Source: Vermamoeba vermiformis (Eukaryota > Tubulinea > Echinamoebida). From it: a stretch of DNA of 64,000 nucleotides. A program made the position numbers and the translations under genes. Position 1 is the first letter of the stretch, and the number at the start of each line of letters is the position of its first letter. Of the stretch, positions 1 through 12,589 are shown piece by piece. A model generated the notes under the pieces. It was not told the DNA's origin and made no database searches. It was given only the letters and a program-made list of their open reading frames with translations. The stretch spans positions 1 to 64,000 of the forward strand of contig JBEWZL010000270.1 in the NCBI GenBank assembly GCA_045837725.1. The letters run 5' to 3'.

Positions 1-3000
1 GACAAAAGAGTGCCTGCCTGAATGATGGCCGAGGCAGCCACGGCAGGGAAGGTGGCCTTTGCTTCCTCTCCCGGTTGCTGGAGGAGGATGCAATGTCTCA
101 AGCACCAAAGGAAAGGTCTCGCCGCCCAGAGAAGGTCCTGATCCTTTCCTGCCGAAGGCAAGCACCATAAGGTGCTCGAGTCCTTGGTGTCCACGAAAGT
201 CGAAAGGCAGGCGAAAAAGTCGGCAGTCAGGGTCGGGTTGGTCTCTTCTTCGTCGACCGTTCCGGGGGGAGGAGACGAGTAAAAGCAGTAGTGGGCTGGA
301 GAGAACTCCACTTTGGGCAGGACCGTAAAGCTTTGGGTTGAAGAGAACTTGGGTAGTTCCCCAGTCTTGAGGCAAGCCAGCAGGACGAAGCAGCCCGTTC
401 CTCCTTGGACGTCTTGGGGATCTTGCTTGTATCCATGGTGTTTGATGACATTGAACAGCAAGGTCGTCAGCACACGGCTGGACATGATGGATGTGCAGGC
501 TGCCCCCAGGGTGCGAGTGTTGAGCAGCAGCACGGCGGAGAAGCCCAACATTGCCGCCTCCTTGGCCTTCTCGATCCTGATGCTCGCTTGCTCGTCGGTT
601 TGGACTTTTCCTCCCCTGGCATCCACCAAAAACAGGTGCTCCACCTGAACCAGGAGGTGAGAACTCGAAAAGACGGACGAACGCAATCTCGCTTACCTGG
701 TCTTCGGCCGAGAGGTCGACCTTCACGGGCAACAGAGGCTGGATTCCTGGTATTATTTCCTCGATCTTGTGCTTTTCGTCGAAAGCGAACACGTGGGCCC
801 AATCTCTCAATCTGGTCTTCGATTTCGGCTTTCCTGCCACCAGCAACGACTTGATGATGGCTCCCGCCACGTGCTCCTTGTCTTTTTCGTTGCAGAGGGA
901 TAGGACGTTGGTGGGAGAGCAAGGTTCGTCGAAACAAGCCTTCCATTTTTTCCTTTCGTCCATCGCCTCCTGGCTCTCTGGGCTTGAATTGTGAAGCTTC
1001 AGGTACCTGGCGACCACGCTCTCGTTGAACCATTTTTGAACTTCGTCCTTGTCTTTAACTATCTGGCATAACGTTTTGAAGCTGGGACCCTCGAGCCGTT
1101 GGGAAGCCGCGAACATCATCAGGGCGTAACGTTTCCGAGGATCGGGAATTCCCTGGAGGCCGCTCAAGCTTTCGACCGAGTAAGGTTTCGACTTGTTCTG
1201 CATCCTGGACAGGTGCTCGTACCAGACGGGCCAGACGAAGAAGGGAGAGGCATGAGGAGGGACCTGGTACGCCCACTTGATCTTGTAGTGGTTGCTCTGG
1301 ATGATTTTGACCACGGCCTCCATCGCCTTGTCTCGAGTCTCCCGGTTGGCTTCGGCAAGCCTCTTGGCCTCTTCCGCCTTGATCGAGTTGGTGGCGGCAG
1401 CAATGTTGAAGTTGAACTCGGACATTATGCTCCTGTCCGCTTCTGCGGGGTCCGTGTTCTTGTCGAACACTTTGACGATCCATCTTGATCTCAGCATCCT
1501 CAGCAGGTTGACCAGAGTCGGTTTCTCTTGCTGAGATTGCATGTAGAACAGGTTGTTGGTGATGGTGACCTTCTCGTCCTCGTCCAGGTCGACGTACAGC
1601 TGGAGCAAGACCTTGGGAGCGGGCACCTTCCCCGAAGCTTGGAGTTTCTTCGCGGCCTCTCTCCTGTGCTGACCGTCGAGGGTCTCCACCTTCGCCGCCG
1701 GCAAGGCTCGGGGATCCTTGACTTCCTTCATCCAGCGCTCGAGCTCCTCCCAGGCCGACGAATCGACGCAGCCCACCACCAGGGTGAAGTTGTCCCATTC
1801 CTCTCCGATCGTCTTGACCTTCTCCTGCACCAGCTTCTGGTCGAGCTCCCTGAGGACATTGCTGGCCTGGTGGTCGTCCAGCACCTCGTAGGGGACTTCC
1901 CCGAAGGTTCCCACGCACTTGGCCTTGGTGATCTTGGAGGCTTCTTGTTGGAGGGTCTTGAGCATCGATGGGTTCTCCTTGATCCCTTCCAACAAGCTTT
2001 TGGCGTCCTTGGGCATGTCCTTGCTCTTGCTGGCCTCTTCCACCGCCTTGCTGACCATGCTGGCTCTCCTGTTCTTTTTGTCGCTCGCTTCTGCCTTGCT
2101 CTGGGCCAGTGCCTTGCTGGTGGCTAATTCGTCCCTGATCCTCTTCCTGGCCGACTCGGACACCTCTTTGGTGGCAACGACCTGTTGGAAGGTCAGAGTT
2201 AATCCTTTCTTGGCTCAAGAGTAGATTTTTACTCTTACCTTTTGAGGAGTCATCTCCAGCATCTTGGTCTTGCCGACGACGGGGAACGTGTCGGGATCTC
2301 CGAACGGCTCTTCCTCTTTGGCCTTCTCCGATTGCACTCGAATCGCCTTGGGAACCAGGCTCTCTTCGATCTCGGCCCTGGCAGCCTCTTCTGTCAGCTC
2401 GTTGGTGTTGGAGGGCTCCCTTGCCCCCGCCTTCACTGCCAACTTGTACTCCACCTTCCAGTCCTCCATGACTTTCTGGAAGGTAAAGTCTCCTTTTTCG
2501 GTGCGAGTCAGGTTCCAGGTCTGCAACTGGGCGTTCACCTTGTCGGAGTTCCAGTGGGACTTGATCTCCAGGCAGGCTCTCTCTACCAGCTCCGGAGCCT
2601 TTGCCAGGGCCAGCCAGCATTGGCTTCCGCCCTTGACCAAGCGGACCACCACCCATTGGTCGTCGCCTCGGTCGATCTCCTGGACGGCCTTCTGGTTCTT
2701 GCCCATGATCGGCCCCTTGTACAGAAGGCACTTTCTCTCTTGGTCGGCCTCGATCCACCAGCTTCCGGAGGGCACCCCGCTCACGTAGCTCCTGGGACGT
2801 TTGTCAGTTTCCTGCTCGAGTTTGCCTTGCTCTCTTACCTGTCGGACCACTTGCTCTTTGCGTTGGGCTTGAGCTCTCCCATCAGCTTTTCCAACTCCTT
2901 TTGTAACTTCTTGGCCGCTCTTTCTTCTTTTCGCTGCTTTCCTTCTTCCTTTCTCGTCTCTCCTTGCTTTAACAAGTTCAAGATCTGGGTAGCTTGGGTA

Positions 3001-3193
3001 GATTGCCTGTAAACTCGAGTTAGAATCTCTTCTTGGGTCAAGAAAGGATTATCTCACTGTAACTTTAATCTTTTCCCTTTCTGACTCAGGAAGGGATTTT
3101 CCCTCTCTGATTCAGGAAGGGATTCTTAATTTCGAATAAAACTTAGAAATTTACTATTCCCTTCCCAGTCTGCAAATATTGTACTTACGACAT
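1..3193 (-). CDS. Large unknown protein with possible ParB/Srx-like motif (5' part; runs off the window)
   Basis: I read five exons on the minus strand. The start is ATG at 3193, giving the first two residues split by an intron at 3007-3188. Further introns are at 2792-2838, 2182-2238 and 645-696; all have GT-AG ends and keep one open frame of about 950 residues to the window edge. Residues about 5-50 are a lysine/glutamate-rich helix. Around residue 410 there is a DGQHRREAAKKL stretch, like the G-x-H-R-x-x-A signature of ParB/sulfiredoxin folds; nothing else in the protein supports that family, so the match is tentative. The rest is charged, with many Trp and Lys. Coding DNA is clearly richer in GC than genes further right, and short hairpin repeats sit in the first intron and upstream. 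That suggests acquired DNA or a mobile-element gene (inference). Function unknown. Confidence 0.6.
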
Positions 3194-3871
3194 CTTTGCA
3201 GATTTTCCTTTTCTTGGGTAGCAGGTGGGCTGCTTTGTTGTTGTCGAGTGTGGTGTTGTGTTTGTGAGGGTGAGTAAAATGAAATTTTTTTGTTTCCAAA
3301 CATTACTATTGAATTTCCTCCCTTTTTATTTAGGGAGGATATTTTTTCCCTCCCTGTCTCAGAGAGGGAAAGTTTTCTGCAAATTTTAATGTTGCTTCTC
3401 GAGTTTAAAATCCTTTACTGCTTAGCAGTTTGTCTTGGAGGAATTGGGGGGAAACCCCCCCACACCCCCCAGCAACATTTTTTTCCTTTCATAGCCCAGG
3501 ATGTTTTGATCTGCGCTTCGTTTCCTGATAAAATTTGTCCAAATTCGAGTCTCTAGAACATTTTCGATGATTGGAGACATTGGGGGGGAAACCCCCCCAC
3601 ACCCCCCAGCAACATTTTTTCTCATTTTTTCTTTGCTTTTGCCTTGCCGAAACCCCTTCCATCTCCGATTTTGTCCTGTTTTCACTGGATTTCCTGCTGT
3701 TTTTGTCTGATTTTCCCTCAATTTTGGAATTTTTGCCTTAATTTCCTTCATTTTTCCCTTTGTTCTTTCAAAATCCCTTCCTGGCTCAGGGAGGGATTGC
3801 CTGGTAGGGGAAGGGATTTTCATCACTCCCTGTCTTTCTTGTTGAATTCCCTTCTTGAGCCAAAGAAGGAT
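3061..3871. repeat. Family of short hairpin repeats upstream of and inside the GC-rich gene
   Basis: At least five imperfect copies of a 22-26 bp inverted repeat are visible, with stems like CCCTTCCTG and CAGGAAGGG around a CT or TC core. They lie at about 3076-3097, 3102-3123, 3347-3372, 3771-3796 and 3846-3871. The first two are in the first intron of the leftmost gene; the others lie between it and the next gene. They look like a local dispersed hairpin family, perhaps debris of a mobile element. No coding signal is convincing in 3194-3924. Confidence 0.7.
3443..3620. repeat. Two direct copies of a G-run/C-run element
   Basis: About 40 bp is repeated at 3443-3485 and 3579-3620. Each copy has a run of 6-7 G, then AAA, then 7 C, then a second C-run, then AGCAACATTTTTT. 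The G-run and C-run can pair as a hairpin. The copies are nearly identical and about 136 bp apart, so the duplication or insertion looks recent. Confidence 0.75.
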
Positions 3872-3924
3872 TGTCTTTCAAAAACAGCTTTCACAACCCT
3901 AACCCCGATGTTTTTTGATATTTC

Positions 3925-6900
3925 TCATATAAATTGTTCAATCTTCTTCTTTAAACCGGCGACGGTGACGACAGCCGCAGCGATGTTCTTGTTTGTCAAG
4001 TTTTGCACGGTTTGGATAGCCTTCGTTTTGCCAACTTTAATATTGTTATTAAGTTGGGCAATTACTTTCTTCTGCGCGAGTCGCCAGTGGCTAAAATACG
4101 AGAGGACGATTGAAGAGCGCTTAAAGCTGCGATTAAGGTCCGACGGAAAGGCCCAGTCACATATTTGCTCGATTGTAGCGGTGTCTTTCATCCTCACCTA
4201 TTTTCGAGTATTAATTACTGTCAGTTCAAAAAAAAATAGACTTACAATGCAATCGGCATGACGAGTACTTAGCAAGGTGTGGACTGCGTCGCGACCTTGC
4301 TGCAAAGCTGCAACGAACCGATGCTTCTCGGCGGCAGTGTTGAGACCAGCGACATTGCAAAAAGCAGCAAGCAAGCCATTCACAAGATTAGCAGCAATTG
4401 TTCCTGAGATTGATCTGTCCAGTGGAACAACAAAGCCATCACAGGGGTGGAGACAAAGTCTGATCCTCGCGCCAATGTCCATCATTCGTTCTTTGTCTTT
4501 AGCGTGATCCGGGAACAGGCTGTGAAGAAACTTGGGGGGCAAGGGGAGCATCAAGTCGTCATTGGCTTCCAAGTCCGCCAGGTCAGCCTCCTCGGCTTCA
4601 CGAGCAAAGTCGTCCATCGGCAACGAGCAACGCACGTGATCAAACGCGTACGGTAACTCTACCAAATCCCGCATCAGGTGTAGACGTCCGTAGGTAAATA
4701 CACTCTCTTTCAATTTGTAGCGATTGAACAACTTCGGATGTGATAGCTGCAGTACCGCACCACTCCAAATAAATGTCAAGCAATCTTGCAACAAGAAAGC
4801 GGCGCGTAGCAAGTCATCGCTGTAGTCCAAAGCGTCCAAGTGACGTGCTGAAGATACATTAGTGAGTGACTTTGAGTTAGCAGCAATGCTTACCTTTGAC
4901 TACGTAATCCAAAAGCAGATAGAAATACGTGGCAATGCTGTCGGTAAACTTCTGTGGGAAAAGGCATATCGTCTCAGTGAGAACTGTTTGAAGAGGGCTG
5001 CAGCGCATCATCTCGAGCGGTATTAAGCCACACTGGTAAAGAGCCTTCAGCATGTTGAAGAGCTCGGTTACAGCCTCTCCGAGAGTAACCATCTCACGAT
5101 AAGCGTGAAGCAAATCTGCTGCAGTTGGGTTTTGCAAGGTTATTTCAATGCGCGGTCCGTATGCCTTTTGCGGCATGATTGTTGAATACAGTTTCTTCGA
5201 TCTTGTCCATTCTTTTCTCGAATTTACGTCATTTACCTCCTCGTTAAGTCTAACCAGTATTAGTAATGTAACGATCGTAAATGGGTCAACTTACTGAGAA
5301 CGAAGCTTATTGGAAACTCGGACGTCCGCGCCAATGAGTTGCTTGACTTTTTCAATTGGAAATGCCAACGCAGCGTGATAAGAGTTGGAGAAAGGAATTT
5401 GATGACGATAATCTTCACTGCCTCTGTGATAGGCTTTGATGCGCGTTAACAACAAATGTTCTTTTCCATACTCCACCATTGTACTTGCGCACGCTCCAAT
5501 GCCGAAGTTAGGATATTCGGTGATCCTGACAATAAGTTAGATATAATAGAAAGAATGCAATTCTACTCACTTCGGCTTTAGATAATCTTCTTCATACTTG
5601 TTGCTACGAGCACGCTGGAAAATGGTGGAGTTACAAACCATTAATGCTCTCAGAGGAGAATTTAGCGCATCTCCGAGAAGCGTGGTAAAGTTCCTTGTAA
5701 AGAACATCGTAACGTTGCTGTCGTCATCACCGCATCTGTACACAAAAGAATTAGTGACACGTGTCAACAATTCTCAGAATTCCTTACAATAAGTCCAACC
5801 CAATATCTTGCAGGTACGTCGTTTTGTTGCCCAGCGTGTGGTAATGTATCTTGTCCATTGCAAACAGTTCGTTTAGCTTGTCGCTTAGCTTGCTCAAGTC
5901 CTCCGAAGATTTGATCGGATCTTTACGGCCAAAGTGTTGGATCACGAATACCGCTTGGTACCTATCAAGTTAAAGATCAGTTTATGCAAATAAAGAAAGA
6001 TTCAGGGACGTACTTTGACTCAAGGTCAGTAAATTCCTCAATTCGGTTCTGAATGCAACAGGTTGTCTCCAGCAAAATTCTCATGGTTTCTCCCGGCTTC
6101 CTTGACTCCAAAACCGCGGAATAAGGTGTGGCTATCGGTGAAATTCTCGCTTGCTCAGAGTCCAAGACGCCTGTGACATCTTGTTAGTAAAAGATGTTTA
6201 ATTACTTGTCGTGCTACTTACCCTGGTATGCACAATCCTCAAAGAATTTTTTGATTACATCACCAGACTGTTCAAATGGACACTCAGGGAATACTACGAA
6301 CAAGGGAATATTGCCATCAATCCATCTGAACAAAAGAGTTAGTAAGAATTCAATTTAATCTTGTATAACATACCCAAGGCCAATACTTGGGCAAGTGTGC
6401 AACGCTTTGCCCTTGTAGCGCATTTTGCACAAGCTGAGACGAACGTTGAAGTTGGGGCAAATCACCATCTCCCAAGAACCACAAATGAATTCCAGGGTTT
6501 CACTGACAAACCCGGTAAAGTCCGTGTCCAGGGAGAAAGTAAGCTTTGAGTCCTTGGCTTTTGTCAGGTGAGGTTTTGGCCCGTAATACATGTCCGTTGT
6601 CAACCAGTCGATGCAATCTTCAAAATCTTCGCCAAAGTCGTCACCATCTTTGATGATTTTAGCATCCTTGATAAGATGCTGAATGAACAGGTTGGGCTTT
6701 ACAACGCCAACGGCCATCGCTTGTCGAATTTCGTCAAGGAGATTTTCATCATACACAGTACGGCCATGATCATCTTTAAGGTGATTTTCCCTAATTAAGT
6801 AAAAACGTTACTTTAAGAAAGAAATAGATAATTCAACAACTACTTACTGCTCTATTCTAATCAAGAGCTGTATTTTTTCTTTTGGCGACAGTGCGAAGTA

Positions 6901-9900
6901 ATCTTTTAGGTTCGCGAGGATGGACATCGCCCCATCCCGTCGCAGCAAACGCAGCAGCGAGTAGAACTCATCGGAAGGCATGTCAGGCTCCGGCTCAGGA
7001 TCCTCTGCCTCCGCCTCTTCTGAGGAAGTCTCCAACGGTGGTGCGGGGCTGCGGCACGACACAGATTCCTCTTCTTCAGATGACGTATCCAGTGACGGTG
7101 CAGGGCTGAGGCACGCTGCATACTGTCAGTACAAGATAGCATTATAAGACTTGAGCAGCATACCTTTGGAGTTGGAAGACGCTGAAGGAGAAGAAGAAAG
7201 AGAGGAAGAAATAGAGCATGGGGAGGAAAGAGAAGAAGACCACATGGCCTTTCTTGACCCTACTCAACCAATAAACAAGTGGCTATTCATAACATTAAAT
7301 ATAAATACTCACGTAGGGGCTTTGGCATTACCAGCCAATCGTTCACGTCCACAGAGGTGGCAAGCGCGTCAGACGGTTCGTAGTTGGCCAAGTCCTCATC
7401 TACGGCGAGCTGGGTAGAGGCCTCTTGAGTTGAAAACTCGTCGTAGGCCTCGTATTGCGCATCTGGACACGCATTTTCTTTGGCTGAGAGATCGAAAGCA
7501 GCGTGCAACAACTTGTCAAACTTCCTTGTCGGAGAAAGAGCTTCTGCAATTACTTATTAGGGGTTGTTGAGCATTAAATAAGCCGCTTACCATCGAATGA
7601 GGAGTTCAGAATTTGGTCGGTGATGTCACGAAAGCAAACAGAAGTCTGTTAAAGATGGTTAATGCAACCACCCTGGAAAGTCCTCCAGATGAGCTTTAAT
7701 GTATCGAAATATCCAGCTTGTCGATTCCAAATCAGGAAACACTCTCATCAAGAACGAGAATGGTAAATCAGTAAATATTAATCTCTTTTCAACACAGCAA
7801 ATTTCATAAAACTTAAGGATACGAAATTTCCATTTGCGAAAGAATTCACGTCGCACTGGAGAGGCACTTGCAGGACCCACATCTTTCCCCTCAAAATCAT
7901 CCGCCATCGCAGCCGCAAGCTTCGTTGCATTGAGTCCAGCCAAGATTTTGAACAGCTTATCGTTAACTTCTATTTCCACAGTTCTCGGGGCCAAGTTAAA
8001 CTTCTCTGCTATGATAGAAGTTCGAAAACGGTTGCAAAGAGTGCTAATGATTCCACCAATGTAGAACAGCTTCAGTTTTGTTATGATGTGCAGATCTAAC
8101 TGAGCTTGGCAGAACACAGCCAAGCCGTCTAAGCCATCCACTAAGCGTTGCACCAACACATCTTGTTCAAACGATGCGAGGTCCTGACTTGAAGAGTTGA
8201 AGAACTTCAAGGCAGCCGAATCTGCCCCTTCTTTGACACCGGATAGCTCGAGGTCCATGAAATTTTTCACTGAGTCGAGCGAGGTTTGCGAAAACTCACA
8301 ATTACGAATTCCGGTCAACAATTGGCTCGATGCCCCTTCGCAGAACAAGTAAGTCACAAACGGTTAAATAAAAAAGAAATTATGCTTACCTGATTCGTGG
8401 GTAATCAAAGCATCTCCGGTTAATTTAGCCTTCAGTTTAACGCCAACTTTCACGCTATCACGGAGCAGGAATTGTTTGTTCTCGTAAGTAAGCGCAACGA
8501 GTCTAAACCGATCACTTTGTGCATCCACGTCAATGCCAATACCGTGCACATGTAATCTCTCCAAATGCTCCCGTAGTGCAATGATGTAACGATGAGTTCG
8601 CCTTGTGACAGAATCAGGTGACATGTCATTTTTGTCAAGAAATTTTTGACGTCTTTCCAATTTTAGCAGTTGTTCTAAAAATACCAATTAATTCACCCGA
8701 ACTTTCAATAATTAAATAAGAGTTCTCTATAAGACGTACCTTCTGTGCGCGATCTCTTGCTCTTCTTTTTTCGTTTTTTGTTTTTCTCTTTTGACTTCTT
8801 GCGAGAGATGCTCTCGACAGGATCTGAAACCGAGTCTTCAGACTCCTCAGCAGCCAGGGGGCGCGACTTCTTGCTTTTTGTAACTTTTTTGTCAGGAGTG
8901 TGTTCGGGCACTTACAAAAGAAGATAAATAAATGAATGGTTGGTTCGCAAAAATACTTACCGCCAATATCTTCGTTGTGTTCCTGTTCTTCATTTGGGGC
9001 ACCACGGTGTTCTAAGGCGACTGAATTAGCAAAAATCAAAAAAGAAGCTATTGGTAACGTACGGTCATCACTTTGTAGAGACGTCGGGTCTGTCCTCTCT
9101 GGCTGGGAATTGGTGTTGCTCATCTCTTTGTCCTGGAGGTCAACGTCGTCGTTGTCGTTATTTCCAAGTTCACTTTCGCCTTCGTCATCACTGTCGTCGC
9201 TGTCGACGTCTTCTTCATCGTCATCATCATCTTCATCATCTTCTTCTTCTTCTTCATGCCCCTGATGATTATAATCCTCATCATTCGCAGGAGGAGAGTC
9301 ATCCTTCGCATCGATGAACTCCAGATCATCAGAATTTGGCTCTTCGTCGGGCTCGTGTAATTCAGCCCAATCTTGCGCCATTCCTTTGACCGACATCAAG
9401 GTGTCCACGGGTGCGGCAGCTTCTTCAGCAGCCTTCCTTGCTTGCTCGGCATCATGTTCCGCGTCAAAGGACTCGCCTTCACTGTCAAAATCTAAAATCT
9501 GTCAAAAATCGGGAGTAAAATTTTGCTTAAGTTAAATTAAGTACCTTTTGGTTCATGAGTGGCAGCTCGTTTTGGCAAGGCTCTCGCTTTGGCGCTCTGT
9601 TACGATTATTATTAGATTTTAAGAAATGGCGGGAATTAGTTCATTAGCTTACCTTGTCGGGCACGTTCGGTGCTTCGTTGTTCGCAGGGGCCTGATCTTT
9701 CTCACTGGCTCGACGTACTGATTTTACTGATTTCTTCTTTTCCGACGTAGATTTTGTTGGGGAAGACTTGCTTGACGATTTGCTGGGGGACTTTCTGGGC
9801 GATTTTGAAGTAGACTTGGGTGGCGACTTTTTAGACGGGTTGGGGACCTTCTTAGACTTCTTAGACTTGTTCTTTTGCGGCTTGGATTTTGCAGCTGACG

Positions 9901-10069
9901 TTTTGGATTGGACGGAGAAACTTGAGCTGTCAAAGTGACGGACTGGCGACTTGGTACGGGAGGCACGAGGGGTGGTTGATATTAGGTCTTGCACAGCAGC
10001 CATACAATCCAGAGGCGACTACGAATTTAAATTAGTGCGATACTATCGCTCTCTCAAAAGACTTACCAT
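3925..10069 (-). CDS. Very large multi-exon protein of unknown function with charged low-complexity N-terminus
   Basis: A chain of about 18 exons on the minus strand joins into one frame of roughly 1,500 residues. The ATG at 10069-10067 stands alone in its coding exon: a GTAAG donor follows it directly. The first 120 residues are a Ser/Lys/Pro-rich, histone-H1-like basic tail (repeated KSP and SPSK). Next comes an acidic run of Asp/Glu (about 9130-9300) and a second Lys/Arg cluster (about 8750-8880). From about 8690 to the stop the protein is globular, with long hydrophobic helices. I do not recognise a family. The alternating acidic and basic tail suggests a nuclear or chromatin-linked protein (inference). 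The join near 7660 is not resolved: one frame ends at a stop there and the next exon (about 7600-7640) needs phase 0. A split into two genes near this point cannot be excluded. Confidence 0.6.
9120..9300 (-). repeat. Asp/Glu-coding low-complexity trinucleotide tract
   Basis: The plus strand shows runs of TCATCATCATC, TTCTTCTTC and GTCGTC; the minus strand reads these as long Glu/Asp stretches inside the unknown large protein. It is a coding microsatellite rather than a separate element. Confidence 0.7.
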
Positions 10070-10207
10070 GTTTTGTTAGGGTTGAGTTGAGTTACGGTTC
10101 GTATTCTAGTAAGTAACGAGTTATTTTCAAATCGCGTTAGCTTTAAAAAGAGCGGGCTTACACGGCATTGGTCAAAAACGACGATTTTTTCTATATTTTT
10201 GTATCTT

Positions 10208-12569
10208 TTACAAACTAAAATTGCTAAAATGTTCCGCCAAAACTTCGTCAATGGTTTCCTCGTCTTGAGCCGAGATTACTGAGTCGGGAATGGGTATGTC
10301 TTGGCGCTGGCTCTCAGTGAGCTTGTTATCGGGCGGTATTATGGCAGGGTAGAAGAAGGGACCGTAGGTCGTGGCCAATTCAAAATCTGAGCTGACCATG
10401 TAGTATTTCCCATGAACTTGAGCACCCACTTGAGAACTCCATTCGATGGAAAACAATGCGGGGGGATAGATTAGCTGAGGAACTAGAGCACGAGGATGAA
10501 AGCGGAACCTACATAAATAAATTAGCGTTGACTTTAACAAAACTGCGGAGGAAGACTTACGGACGATGTTGCAGTATGTGTCGCATAATACTAAGCGTAT
10601 TAATCAAGTTACGGCCACCAATGTATAATTTCGGGCCTGTAACTTTAAGATCTACGCAGCGAGGATCTACCTCTTCGTGAAACTCGAGTGGGGAGACAAA
10701 GATATTAACCAGGCAAAGATGACGAAGCTGGAGTTGATTCAAATCGCGCAAGTCGATGTAGACGCCAGGGCAGTGTGATTCCAGTTCCAAAAGTAGAAAT
10801 TCCGGAGGAAAAGTGACACCTGTCAGAGAGATCTCCCAGGAAGCCGTTTTCGACGAATCTTCGTTTGCGATGGGCAATCGAACTCACAGGACACAACTTC
10901 GCCACTAGCTCTGAATCTACGTCTTCGAAATACAGCACTCGCTGGCAAAGTATGCTGATTTTGGTATTAGTTCGGTTTAGATAATACTAAAATACTTACA
11001 ATTTAACAGCAGCCGCGGTCATGGACGCTCCAGTTGGGGCCAGGTTGACGCATCTCAGGTACAGCTCACGGCACACGGTCTGGTCGACCAAATTGATTGT
11101 ACCAAATTCAGAGAGGTTCACCGTGCAATCCTCCACCTTTAGACGGCTGTGCCTCTCTCCGCGGATATCTTCAAAGACAGCCGGAGGACCAACAATGGTA
11201 AGTCCCGTGCTGCGAGGTACGCGGACCTTAGCAGTAGGAGCTGAAGAAAAATGTTACCGTTGAGTTAATTTTGACAGTTTGTGACTTACTGATTCGTATT
11301 GCTTCGGCAATCGGATGCTTGGCAGGGTTTGTAACAACCGCAGTAGTATTTGTAGCAATGATCGGATCTGGAGTTGGAGGACGGAAAGGCGAACTCTAAA
11401 ACGAATCAATTAAACGATTATTAAGTGTATTATACGTTTTTACTCACGGGCATTTCATTGTTAAAGTCTGGACTGCGTACAGGGCTTTGAGACGGCTCAG
11501 GGTTGTCGTTTGACTCGAGTAAGAACAAGTCAACGCTCCCTGTAGGACTGTTGCCTCCAATTTCTAGTTCAGAGACGGCTTCGGGGGCGGCTTCGGGGAC
11601 GGCTTCGATACGCCTCTTCTTGGTGTTAGTGGGCGGAAGTTCTTCTCCTCTCCGCTTGTAGTGTCCAAATACACCAGGGCGTGAATTGAACTCAGGCAGA
11701 TGAAACCACTCGTAGCCTACTCCTGTACAGCCCGGAATAAAGCCAATCTCTACAAATTTGAATTGATTGGGTACAGTTGTTGTTGTTGTAGAACTCTGAG
11801 CACCTAAGTTACGAACTATTAGTGACCGTTACAAATGGATCCGAATTTGACTTACCGTTTGCGGGCTTTGTATCGTAGGAAGTGTACTGCGAGAACAATG
11901 GCACGGCCATACTGACATTCAGCAGAGCCAATGAATGTCAGAAGCGCACGCAAAGCTGTGAGGGACGACCAGTGTTTCAGGTTGTAGCGCATCGCTCTCC
12001 AAAGTTTTGCGTGTTCTTCGTGAATTCGGTCGTTTTCTTCTTTGACATTGTTCGCGATATTCTTCGTTACGTTCCACATGCAGATTTCTCGTTGAGCAAG
12101 TTCCAGAAACACTGGAAAACCTTGCATGAACTCGGAAAATTCTTGCCATGTCGGATTTGCGCCAATAGCAATTCCAAGTGTATCGGCGAGTGTTTGGCGG
12201 TAAGTCTTGTACCACGTTGGATAGACGGGAGTGCGGTCTGGGAGCGAGGGCAGCATTCCATGAAAATCAAACAGGACGTAGAAAAAGACGAAATCTGCTC
12301 TGCGGCCAAACGTGCCAAAGTACTGCAGGCTGTCGTGCAACTTGGTGACGTAGGCTTCCATACTTCCGCCTGGTGCCAAACGGTTGCGAGCAAGGACGAA
12401 GAATGTCACGTAAGTTCTGATAGAATCCAAGGTCGATGTCTTGGACTTGTTCTATAAAAAGCATTAGCACTGTAAAAATACTAATAAAATAAAATACGAT
12501 ATATAAAAACTTGTTTTTAATTATTTGTGTCACTAAACTAAGGTTGAAATTTTAAATAATATTTACCAT
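10208..12569 (-). CDS. Multi-exon unknown protein, hydrophobic N-terminal half and beta-rich/LRR-like C-terminal half
   Basis: Exons join from ATG at 12569-12567. That codon is immediately followed by a 115-nt intron (12452-12566), so the first coding exon is just the start codon. The next exon (12451-11856) encodes about 195 residues rich in aromatic and hydrophobic helices. A 62-nt intron with acceptor at 11794 leads to a Thr-run and a Pro/Glu/Ser-rich linker. Two further introns lead to a region from about 11255 to 10557 with repeated L-x-L strands and short ordered segments resembling leucine-rich or beta-solenoid repeats. The stop is at 10208-10210. I do not recognise the family. Codon use matches the neighbours. 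A 138-bp gap separates it from the start of the next gene on the same strand. Confidence 0.6.
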
Positions 12570-12589
12570 TCTGATCGAATCTAAATTTG

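Noticed and set aside
1055-2758. 567-codon minus-strand open frame in another register
   Set aside because: Its Gln/Gly/Arg-rich content is an out-of-frame shadow of the spliced frame, which has good introns and normal composition.
3290-3556. Small ORF on the plus strand between the first two genes
   Set aside because: It spans the G/C-run repeat, has no splice partners and reads as low-complexity non-coding sequence.
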